DNA of 28,865 nucleotides, taken from contig CAAERF010000384.1 in NCBI GenBank assembly GCA_900758315.1, positions 1-28,865 on the forward strand, written 5' to 3'. The notes beneath the pieces are model-generated. The model did no database searches. It saw only the letters and a program-made list of their open reading frames with translations, and was not told where the DNA came from. Every line of letters starts with the position of its first letter. Positions within the stretch are counted from its first letter, which is position 1. The translations under genes were made by a program, and so were the position numbers. Below, in pieces: positions 21,989-28,865 of the stretch. The stretch is from an uncultured Oscillospiraceae bacterium. GTDB taxonomy: Bacteria; Bacillota; Clostridia; Oscillospirales; Oscillospiraceae.

Positions 21989-22669
21989 TCAAAAGGATTC
22001 TGTTTTTTCTGCCCCGCCGGAGCGTTCCATGGGCACGCTGCGCACCAGCAGCGCCGCGCCGGAGCCGAGGGTGAGTTCCGCCGTGCAGCCGGGCAGGATT
22101 TCGTTGCTCACCGTCAAAGTGGTGCCACGGCGCACCGTCGCGCCGTCCAGCGGGTATTTGACGCCCCGGATGCTGACCCCGGTGAGCCGGGCGTCCAGCG
22201 GGATGATGCCCAGATAGCGGTAGGGCGGGTCATTGGGAATTCGATAGTGGCCGGGACGCAGATAGCGCACCTCGTTGACCGCATCCAGGAAGATGCCCTG
22301 ACTGCCCCGCTGGGCGATCTGCTCCAGCAGCTGGAGGTTGGCCAGATGGTGGTCGGCGCGGCCGCCGGAGGCGCCCCACAGCAGGATGTGCTGGATGTTC
22401 CGCTCCAGGGCGTGGTGGACGGCGGCCTCCAGATCGGTCACGTCCTTCTCCACCGGCAGAACCTCGCTGGGCAGGCCGGCGGAAAATCCGCCTGAGTCGC
22501 CGTCGCCCACGTACCAGTCCACCGTCAGTCCGGCCCGTTCCGCCCAGACTCTGCCGCCGTCGGCGGCGATGATGTAAGCCCCTTTGGTGGGATACCGATT
22601 CAGGTTCTCCCAGCTCTCACAGGGCGCAGAGCCGATGATCACGGCCCGAGACGTCACTTCGTCTCCCAT
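21989..22669 (-). CDS. thiN: Thiamin pyrophosphokinase
   Basis: A 226-residue enzyme that converts thiamin to thiamin pyrophosphate with ATP, the ligand of the riboswitch upstream of thiC in this window. Landmarks are AADGGRVWAE, VGDGDSGGF (catalytic Asp residues), EKDVTDLEAAV, and the C-terminal substrate domain with ATVRRGTTLTVSNE. The ATG lies inside the end of rsgA (16-base overlap), with GGAG eight bases upstream. Bacilli have rpe between rsgA and thiN; it is missing here. Confidence 0.93.
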   Translation of the reverse strand: MGDEVTSRAVIIGSAPCESWENLNRYPTKGAYIIAADGGRVWAERAGLTVDWYVGDGDSGGFSAGLPSEVLPVEKDVTDLEAAVHHALERNIQHILLWGASGGRADHHLANLQLLEQIAQRGSQGIFLDAVNEVRYLRPGHYRIPNDPPYRYLGIIPLDARLTGVSIRGVKYPLDGATVRRGTTLTVSNEILPGCTAELTLGSGAALLVRSVPMERSGGAEKTESF

Positions 22670-23532
22670 GCCTTATGCTCCTTTGCCGCGGCGTACAGCC
22701 GGATATAGCTGTTGTGCCGGCTCTTGCTGATGGCGCCGTCCTTGACCGCCTGCCGGATGGCGCACCCCTTTTCCTTCACGTGGGCGCACCCCACAAAGCG
22801 GCACTGGCCCAGGTAGGGGACGAATTCCCGAAACCCGCAGGCCAGCCGCTCCTTGTCCAGCAGCTCGGGGATGTCGGTGTCAAAGGCCGCGAAGCCCGGC
22901 GTGTCGGCGATCACCGTGTCCTCGGACAGGCGGAACAGCTCCACATGCCGGGTGGTGTGCCGGCCGCGGCCCAGCTTTTTGCTGACCTCACCGGTCTCGA
23001 TCTGGCAGCGCTCATCCAGCGCGTTGAGGATGCTGGACTTGCCCACGCCGGAGTTGCCGGTGAACACGGAGACCTTGTCTTTCAGGATCTCCCGCAGATC
23101 GTCCATGCCCTGGCCGGTCTCGGCGCTGACCCGCAGGGTGCGGATGCCGGTGGCCTGATAGCACTCGTACAGGGCGTCGCCGGGGTCCAGGTCGCACTTG
23201 TTGATGACCACCACCGGCTCACAGGATTTCAGCTCCGCGATGGCGGCCACCCGGTCGATGAGAAAGGGATCGGTGACCGGGATGGCCTGGGCGGCGATGA
23301 TGACCATCTGGTCCATGTTGGCCACCGCCGGGCGCTGAAACTGGTTTTTCCGGGGGAAAATGCGGTCCAGCCGGCCCTTTCCCGGCTCGGTGGGAGTGAT
23401 CTCCACCCGGTCCCCCACCAAAGGGGTCACCTTCTCATAGCGGAACTTCCCGCGGGGACGGCACTGGACGATCTCGCCGCCGCAGTCCACATAGTAGAAG
23501 CCGCTGAGGGCCTTTACAATCAGTCCGTTCAT
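22654..23532 (-). CDS. rsgA: Small ribosomal subunit biogenesis GTPase RsgA
   Basis: A 292-residue circularly permuted GTPase that checks late 30S maturation. An N-terminal OB fold is followed by motifs in permuted order: NKCD (111-114, G4), GNSGVGKSS (159-167, G1) and DTPG (210-213, G3). The C-terminal zinc site is Cys244, Cys249, His251 and Cys257. In Bacillus RsgA is phosphorylated by PrkC, whose gene overlaps it here by an ATGA. Confidence 0.96.
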   Translation of the reverse strand: MNGLIVKALSGFYYVDCGGEIVQCRPRGKFRYEKVTPLVGDRVEITPTEPGKGRLDRIFPRKNQFQRPAVANMDQMVIIAAQAIPVTDPFLIDRVAAIAELKSCEPVVVINKCDLDPGDALYECYQATGIRTLRVSAETGQGMDDLREILKDKVSVFTGNSGVGKSSILNALDERCQIETGEVSKKLGRGRHTTRHVELFRLSEDTVIADTPGFAAFDTDIPELLDKERLACGFREFVPYLGQCRFVGCAHVKEKGCAIRQAVKDGAISKSRHNSYIRLYAAAKEHKAWETK

Positions 23533-25625
23533 GAGACAGAGTAGTCGCTGTAGGCTTCCCCGTCCACTGTCACCTCAACGTCGTCGATGGTGCCGACATA
23601 GCTGACGGAGACCGTGTTCTCCTCTGCTCCGACGGCCTTGCTGAAGAGAATGCCGCCGTTCACTTTGATCACCACCGTGGAAGCCTCCTCCCGGCCCTCG
23701 GGCAGTCTGACTTTGATCTGATGCTGGGTGTCATCGGGATCGGGGTCCTCCTCGCTGGGAGGATTGGGATTGTCCTCACCGCCGGAAGACGCCGGGTCAT
23801 CGTCACCGTTATCCGGCTGCGGTTCCGGCTCCTTGGGGCCCTTGCTGATCTGGATGTTGACCTTGGTGCCAACCTCCACCTCAGCGCCCTGCTTGACGCT
23901 CTGGAAGATGACCTTGCCCTTTTCCTCGTCGCTGTTGACGCTGACCACACTGCCCACCTTCAGGCCCAGGTCCTTGATGGCGCTCTCCGCCTGGGCCTGG
24001 GTCATGCCGGTCAGAGAGACCATGGTCACCTTTTTGACCTCCTTGCCCTTGCTGATATACAGGGTCACGGTCTGCCCATCGGTCAGCTGGGTCCCCGACT
24101 TCGGGTCGGTGGAAATAATCAGGTCCTTGTCGTAGTCGCTGTACTCCAGGCGGTAGTTCACCACCACGCCGTAGTCATCGCTGAGGTTCTGAATCCAATC
24201 GTGGTAATTCTTGCCGACGATGTCCGGCATGTATTTGACGGCCACCTGTTCCTCCTCCTCGGAGCACAGGGTCACCGTGATCTCGGTCACATCGCTCTTG
24301 GTCTTGGTGCCCCCCACCGGGTCCTGTTGGATGATCTGGCCGGGCTCATACTCGCTGTTGTAGGCCTTTTCCTCGCTGACCGTAACGGTGAAGTGTCCCT
24401 TCAGATCCGGGTCATCGGCGATGACAGCCACAGCTTCGGTGTAGTTTTTCCCGGTCAGGTCAGGCACCTCGTAGGTGGTACCGCTGCTGAAAACGCCGGA
24501 GAGGATCAGCTTCCAGAGCATGAAGATGATCAGGCCGACCACCACCACAATGGCGACCACGGTACCGGCCATCACAGCCGTCCGCTTGCTGCCGGACTCC
24601 TCCAGCTCTTCCTCGTCCTCCGCTGGCAGCTCCGGCTCCTGAACCACCGGCTCCGGCCGCCTGGCGCGCATCTGTTCCGCCTTGCGCTTCTGAATCTCCT
24701 CATCCGTCAGCAGCACAGAGCTGTGGATCTGGGTGGGCTCATCCTCATCGATCGTCTTCTCCAGCACCCAGGGGTCGGAGTAGCCGAAGTCGATCGCCGG
24801 ATTTTTCCGGAACGCGTCCAGATCCGCCAGCATGGCGTCTGCGTCGTTGTAGCGCAGATCCCGGTTGGGCGCCATGGCTTTTTTGGTGATCTGCTCCATG
24901 CCCAGCGGAATATCCGGGTTGATGGACCGGGGCGGCTGGGGGATGGAGTTGACGTGCTGCAGGGCCACCGCCACCGGCGACTCTCCCTTGTAGGGCAGGG
25001 TTCCGGTGAGCATCTCGTACAGGACAACGCCGGCGGAGTAGAGATCGCTCCGGGCGTCGATGACGCTGCCCCGGGCCTGCTCGGGAGAAATGTAGTGAAC
25101 GCTGCCCAGAGCCTCCTGGGTCATGGTGCGCTGGGAGCCGGTGATGCGGGCGATACCGAAGTCGGCCACCTTCACGCTGCCGTCCCGCAGGACCATGATG
25201 TTCTGGGGCTTGATGTCCCGGTGGATGATGCCGCGGCTGTGGGCGTGGCGCAGGGCCTGCAAAATCTGGACGGTGAAGTGCAGGGCCTCCCGCCAGTTGA
25301 GGCTGCTGCCCCGCTTTTTCATATACTGCTTCAGCGTGATGCCCTCGATGAGCTCCATCACGATATACTCCACGCCCTCAGACTGGTTGACGTCAAAGAC
25401 GTTGACAATATTGGGGTGGCTCAGCTTGGCCACCGCCTGGGATTCGTCATGGAACCGGGCGCGGATCTCCTCGTCCTCCGCCAGATCCTCCTTCAGAATT
25501 TTGATGGCAACCATCCGGTTGAGCCGATGGCACTTGGCCTTGTAAACAACCGCCATCCCACCTGTGCCCAGGACATCCAGGATTTCATAACGATCGTCGA
25601 GAAATTTTCCTATGTACTGATCCAT
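23529..25625 (-). CDS. prkC: Serine/threonine protein kinase with PASTA domains
   Basis: A 698-residue membrane kinase that senses cell-wall fragments. The kinase domain covers about 10-275, with glycine loop 19-26, Lys42, catalytic HRD (135-137) and DFG (155-157). One membrane helix spans about 349-375. Three PASTA repeats follow outside the cell (about 385-453, 462-527 and 532-595). After them come an acidic Pro/Asp-rich linker (596-635) and a further beta-rich module of about 60 residues (636-698), not standard in Bacillus PrkC. The frame opens earlier at a TTG, but GGAG lies seven bases before ATG 25625, which matches the family start. Four bases separate it from prpC. Confidence 0.95.
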   Translation of the reverse strand: MDQYIGKFLDDRYEILDVLGTGGMAVVYKAKCHRLNRMVAIKILKEDLAEDEEIRARFHDESQAVAKLSHPNIVNVFDVNQSEGVEYIVMELIEGITLKQYMKKRGSSLNWREALHFTVQILQALRHAHSRGIIHRDIKPQNIMVLRDGSVKVADFGIARITGSQRTMTQEALGSVHYISPEQARGSVIDARSDLYSAGVVLYEMLTGTLPYKGESPVAVALQHVNSIPQPPRSINPDIPLGMEQITKKAMAPNRDLRYNDADAMLADLDAFRKNPAIDFGYSDPWVLEKTIDEDEPTQIHSSVLLTDEEIQKRKAEQMRARRPEPVVQEPELPAEDEEELEESGSKRTAVMAGTVVAIVVVVGLIIFMLWKLILSGVFSSGTTYEVPDLTGKNYTEAVAVIADDPDLKGHFTVTVSEEKAYNSEYEPGQIIQQDPVGGTKTKSDVTEITVTLCSEEEEQVAVKYMPDIVGKNYHDWIQNLSDDYGVVVNYRLEYSDYDKDLIISTDPKSGTQLTDGQTVTLYISKGKEVKKVTMVSLTGMTQAQAESAIKDLGLKVGSVVSVNSDEEKGKVIFQSVKQGAEVEVGTKVNIQISKGPKEPEPQPDNGDDDPASSGGEDNPNPPSEEDPDPDDTQHQIKVRLPEGREEASTVVIKVNGGILFSKAVGAEENTVSVSYVGTIDDVEVTVDGEAYSDYSVS

Positions 25626-25629
25626 AGTA

Positions 25630-26370
25630 TTACTCCTCAATTCCCTTATCTTCCGGTGCGTCCAGCGCCAGAAGGACTGCAGTTACGTTGTCAGTAGCGC
25701 CACGCCGCAGGGCCAGGTGCAGCAGGCGCTGGCAGCACTCGGTCAGCGGACCGCCGTGGAGCACCTCGAACAGGATCTCCGGGTCCTCCAGCATGTTGCT
25801 CAGCCCGTCGCTGCACAGCAGCAGCATGCTGCCGGGCGCCATCTTTCGGCTGAACAGGTCACCCTCCAGCCGGCGGTCCACACCCAGGGCCCGGGTGATC
25901 ACATTTTTGTTGGGGTGATTCCGTGCCTCCTGGGGCGTGATGTGGCCCCGCCGGACCAGATCCTCCACCAGAGAGTGATCCCGGGTGATCTGTTCGATTC
26001 CGCCGTCGGAGATGTAGTAGGCCCGGCTGTCCCCCACGTTGATCACGTAGGCGGTATCATTTTCCACCAGGGCGCCCACCAGTGTCGTACCCATGCCCCG
26101 GCAGCTGGGCCGGGTGTGGGCGTGGTGCAGGACCCGCTTATTGGCCTCCTCCAGGGCCACGGTCAACCGCGCCGGCGGCTCCTGAGTGCCGTGCACCATG
26201 ATCTCGGAAAACACCTGCACCGCCAGGGTGCTGGCCACGTTTCCCGCCCGGGCGCCGCCCATACCGTCACAGACCAAAACGGCGCCCTTTTTTCCATCTG
26301 TCCACTTAAAAAATGCATCTTGATTCTGGTCTCTGACCGTCCCGCGGTCCGTGAGTCCCCAAACATTCAT
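25630..26370 (-). CDS. prpC: PP2C-family protein phosphatase
   Basis: A 246-residue Mg/Mn-dependent phosphatase that reverses PrkC phosphorylation. Motifs are GTVRDQNQDAF (10-20), CDGMGG (34-39) with a metal Asp, GDSRAYY, LCSDGLSN and the closing TDNVTAVLL. ATG 26370 fits the family N-terminus and has AAGG eight bases upstream; an ATG at 26439 would add 23 residues without similarity and with poor ribosome binding. The 71-base gap to rlmN is the largest in the cluster upstream of spoVM and might hide an internal promoter, though none was clear. Confidence 0.94.
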   Translation of the reverse strand: MNVWGLTDRGTVRDQNQDAFFKWTDGKKGAVLVCDGMGGARAGNVASTLAVQVFSEIMVHGTQEPPARLTVALEEANKRVLHHAHTRPSCRGMGTTLVGALVENDTAYVINVGDSRAYYISDGGIEQITRDHSLVEDLVRRGHITPQEARNHPNKNVITRALGVDRRLEGDLFSRKMAPGSMLLLCSDGLSNMLEDPEILFEVLHGGPLTECCQRLLHLALRRGATDNVTAVLLALDAPEDKGIEE

Positions 26371-26441
26371 GCTGTTCGCCTTATTTCTCCACGCAAAACT
26401 TTGTCTCAACTCCGGCGTGGCCTGGGAGAAGAGTTCCATTC

Positions 26442-27473
26442 TTATCCGATGTCAGCTGTGTCCAGGGTCTTCCTGCGCAGCTGCCCGCAGGAGGCGTCGA
26501 TATCGCCGCCCAGCTTCCGCCGCACGGTACAGGTGACGCCGTGGCGCTCCAGCCGCTGCTGGAACTGGGCCACTCTGCGGCTGGGCTTGAGCGGGCTCTC
26601 CCGCACGTCGTTGAGTGGAATCAGGTTGACGTGGCTGGGATTGCCCTTCAGGTGACTGGCCAGCAGATCGGCCTGCCAATCGTGGTCGTTGACGCCATCC
26701 ACCATGGCGTACTCGTAGGAAATCCGTCTGCCCGTCCGCTCAAAGTAGCGCCGGCAGCAGTCAAACAGCCGCTCAACGCCCACCGACCGGTTCACCGGCA
26801 TCAGACGGGACCGGGTCTCGTCATCCGGCGCGTGCAGGGAGACAGACAAGGTTAATTGTAACCGATAGCCGGCGAGTTTGTCAATCTGGTCCACCAGCCC
26901 GCAGGTGGACAGGGAGATGTGCCGCATACCGATGTTCACGCCCTCCGGATCGTTCACCAGCTCCAGAAACCGCATCACGTTCTCAAAGTTGTCCAGCGGC
27001 TCGCCGATGCCCATCAGCACGATGTTGGAGATGGGCAGGCCGGAGTCCTTCTGGGCAAAAATCACCTGATCCAGAATCTCCGAGGGCTGCAGCCGGCGGA
27101 CCAGTCCGCCCAGCGTAGAGGCGCAGAAGGCGCACCCCATGCGGCAGCCCACCTCCGAGGAGACGCAGATGGTGTTGCCGTGATTGTAGCGCATCACAAC
27201 CGACTCAATGCAGTTGCCGTCTGCCAGCCGCCACAGGTATTTGATGGTGCCATCCAGCTTGGAGATCTGCTTCCGCTCCACCGCCGGGACCGTGATCACG
27301 CAGGTCTCCTTCAGCTTCTCCCGCAGGGCCTTAGACAGGTTGGTCATCTCGTCAAAGTGCTCCACTCCGCGGTGCAGCCACTGGAACACCTGCTTGGCGC
27401 GGAACTTGGGCTCGCCCAGCTGGGCGAAGTGGGCCTCCAGCTCTCCGCGGCTCAGGGATTTTAAGTCAATCAT
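26442..27473 (-). CDS. rlmN: 23S rRNA/tRNA adenine-C2 methyltransferase RlmN
   Basis: A 343-residue radical SAM enzyme that methylates A2503 of 23S rRNA, at the peptidyl-transferase exit, and A37 of some tRNAs. The cluster motif CX3CX2C is Cys110, Cys114 and Cys117. The C-terminal methyl-carrying cysteine is Cys329 in GGDIDASCGQLR. It overlaps rsmB by eight bases and has GAGGA six bases upstream of its ATG. Position 2503 has Arg/Val/Cfr-independent features typical of RlmN; no Cfr-specific trait could be judged by eye. Confidence 0.95.
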   Translation of the reverse strand: MIDLKSLSRGELEAHFAQLGEPKFRAKQVFQWLHRGVEHFDEMTNLSKALREKLKETCVITVPAVERKQISKLDGTIKYLWRLADGNCIESVVMRYNHGNTICVSSEVGCRMGCAFCASTLGGLVRRLQPSEILDQVIFAQKDSGLPISNIVLMGIGEPLDNFENVMRFLELVNDPEGVNIGMRHISLSTCGLVDQIDKLAGYRLQLTLSVSLHAPDDETRSRLMPVNRSVGVERLFDCCRRYFERTGRRISYEYAMVDGVNDHDWQADLLASHLKGNPSHVNLIPLNDVRESPLKPSRRVAQFQQRLERHGVTCTVRRKLGGDIDASCGQLRRKTLDTADIG

Positions 27474-28800
27474 GTCTCTTCCTCATCTTTGCAATAAAAA
27501 ACCCGTCCGTCCCGTGCAGGTGCGGCCACAGTGTAATATACCCCTCCGGGACCGCTCCCATACTTCCCGGCAGCACAAATTTTTCCAGGACAAACTCCGG
27601 ATGGGCCTCTAAAAATCGATGCATTACGTCCTCATTCTCCCGGCGCAGCACCGTACAGGTGGAGTACAGCAAGACTCCGCCCGCTCTGACATAGCCGGAG
27701 ACGTTGTCCAGAATCGACTGCTGTACCTGGGGCAGCTGGGCCAGGGCCTCCGGGTCCTTCCAGCGAATATCCGGCTTCTTCCGGATAATCCCCAGCCCGG
27801 AGCAGGGCACGTCACAGAGCACCAGGTCAAAGGTCTGCCGCCAGTCGGGCTGTTCCCGTTTTGCGTCGGCCACCTGGGTGGCAATCAGGTCCAGTCCCAG
27901 CCGGCGGGCGCCCTGCTGAATCTGCCGCACCTTGCCCTTGTGGATGTCGCAGGACAGAATCCGGCCCTTTCCCTGCATCTGGATTCCGGCGGAAAAGCTC
28001 TTGCCGCCAGGCGCGGCGCAGGCGTCCAGCACCTGCATTCCCGGCTGAGGATCGGCCGCCAGCACCGCCAACTTGGAGGCGGCGTCCTGAACCAGAAAGT
28101 GACCCTCTTGGAAGGCCTCCAGCGTCTCCAGATCGCCGGTACCCCGCAGGGTCAGGCAGCCCTCCAGCCAGGGATGGGGTTCCACGGTTACGCCCTGAGC
28201 TTCCAGCTCCCGTTTCAGCTCGTCCGGCGAGATCCGCACCGTATTGGTCTGGACTGTGGTGGGCGGCTCGCTGTTGTTGCAGGCCAGCAGTTCCTCCACG
28301 CCCTGGTGGTTCAGCTCCCGGTCCAGCAGCTGGATCAGCCACTGGGGATGGCTGTAGCGGACGCTGCGCTCCTCCGGTTGGGGCAGCGCCTCGGCCTGCC
28401 GGCAGAAGGAGCGCAGAATGCCGTTGACCAGGGCGGGAGAACGGGGATTTTTGCTGTTCGCCCGGGCCAGCTTCACCGCCTCGTTGACCGCCGCCCGCTC
28501 CGGGATCTTGTCCAGCAGCTTGATCTGGTACATGGCCATCAGAATGCTCAGCCGGACCGCCGGCTCCAGCTTCTCCGGCTTCACCTTGGAGAAACGGGAC
28601 AGCCAGAAGGTCAGCAGCAGCTGGTTCTGGCAGACGCCGTAGCAGATTTTACTGCACAGTGCGGCGTCCCGTGGGGAGAGCCCACCGGCGCGGATCTCAC
28701 TTTTCAGCGCCCCATCCAGCCAGGCGCCCTGCTTTTCACAGCGCAGCAGGACGGTGAGCGCGGCGGACCGGGCCGTCGTCGTCTTTTCACTTGTTTGCAA
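27466..28800 (-). CDS. rsmB: 16S rRNA m5C967 methyltransferase RsmB
   Basis: A 444-residue enzyme with an N-terminal NusB-like RNA-binding domain (about 1-140) and a C-terminal methyltransferase. The SAM loop is DACAAPGGKS (259-268). The two cysteines of the m5C mechanism are Cys333 (DVPCSGLG) and Cys382 (STCTV). The start is TTG with AGAGGA seven bases upstream; no ATG offers a better family match. It follows the partial upstream gene by 21 bases. Confidence 0.95.
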   Translation of the reverse strand: MQTSEKTTTARSAALTVLLRCEKQGAWLDGALKSEIRAGGLSPRDAALCSKICYGVCQNQLLLTFWLSRFSKVKPEKLEPAVRLSILMAMYQIKLLDKIPERAAVNEAVKLARANSKNPRSPALVNGILRSFCRQAEALPQPEERSVRYSHPQWLIQLLDRELNHQGVEELLACNNSEPPTTVQTNTVRISPDELKRELEAQGVTVEPHPWLEGCLTLRGTGDLETLEAFQEGHFLVQDAASKLAVLAADPQPGMQVLDACAAPGGKSFSAGIQMQGKGRILSCDIHKGKVRQIQQGARRLGLDLIATQVADAKREQPDWRQTFDLVLCDVPCSGLGIIRKKPDIRWKDPEALAQLPQVQQSILDNVSGYVRAGGVLLYSTCTVLRRENEDVMHRFLEAHPEFVLEKFVLPGSMGAVPEGYITLWPHLHGTDGFFIAKMRKRHD

Positions 28801-28821
28801 TCGAATATCCTCTCATCGCCG

Positions 28822-28865
28822 TCACAGAATCGGATGGCCCCGCAGGTAATCCACAGCCTTCATGC
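28822..28865 (-). CDS. C-terminal end of an upstream gene, probably fmt
   Basis: The last 13 full codons of a gene running in from the right edge read MKAVDYLRGHPIL and then TGA. An ending of the type DFLRGHP is frequent in methionyl-tRNA formyltransferase (Fmt), and fmt precedes rsmB in many Firmicutes. The piece is too short for a firm call. Confidence 0.5.
   Translation of the reverse strand, partial: MKAVDYLRGHPIL

Noticed and set aside
1..28865. CRISPR arrays, tRNA or rRNA genes, prophage or integrative element genes.
   Set aside because: No regularly spaced repeats, no tRNA-like cloverleaf or rRNA segments, and no integrase, transposase or phage structural genes were seen.

Overview
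The window reads as chromosomal DNA from a GC-rich, spore-forming member of the Clostridia, most likely a gut Oscillospirales/Ruminococcaceae-type anaerobe. The reasons are strong Gram-positive Shine-Dalgarno sequences, SigA-type promoters, a PPi-dependent phosphofructokinase, a PrkC/PrpC gene cluster, and a sporulation block (spoVM, sipL, spoIVA) that includes the Clostridia-type SipL. No rRNA, tRNA, CRISPR array, transposase or phage gene was seen. The genus is inferred from gene content only.

Region 1 (1-5000): a CadC/SmtB-like metal sensor; class II fructose-bisphosphate aldolase and PPi-phosphofructokinase transcribed divergently from overlapping promoters; and a vitamin B6 operon of pyridoxal kinase, an ECF transporter S component and a YwlG-family protein. 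Region 2 (5000-10250): an IscS/IscU iron-sulfur pair, a TIM-barrel protein of unknown function, a MarR regulator with its own strong promoter, an MBL-fold hydrolase, and an alpha-methylacyl-CoA-racemase-like enzyme. Region 3 (10250-14500): thiC under a TPP riboswitch with an intrinsic terminator, with a thiD-like fragment in its leader, then a FadH-like 2,4-dienoyl-CoA reductase. Region 4 (14500-18600): the azlC-azlD exporter, a Vat-like xenobiotic acetyltransferase with a leader resembling a translational attenuator, a NUDIX hydrolase, an iron-dependent alcohol dehydrogenase, and 520 bp of noncoding DNA made of a tandem duplication and a hairpin-rich element with inverted ends.

Region 5 (18564-28865) is one co-directional block on the minus strand. 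In transcription order it is a probable fmt end, rsmB, rlmN, prpC, prkC, rsgA, thiN, a small membrane protein, spoVM, sipL and spoIVA. Most junctions overlap or are only a few bases apart. The first part is the conserved Firmicutes translation/Ser-Thr-kinase cluster. The last part holds the proteins that anchor the spore coat to the forespore. Two candidate mother-cell (SigE-like) promoters mark the switch from housekeeping to sporulation genes.

The observations most worth checking are: (1) the leader of the Vat-like gene, with a possible 16-residue leader peptide and a perfect 9-bp inverted repeat enclosing the ribosome-binding site; (2) the mosaic hairpin element at 18303-18566; (3) the thiD relic between the TPP riboswitch and thiC; (4) the duplicated leader upstream of the alcohol dehydrogenase; and (5) a 23-residue spoVM that a length cut-off would miss.
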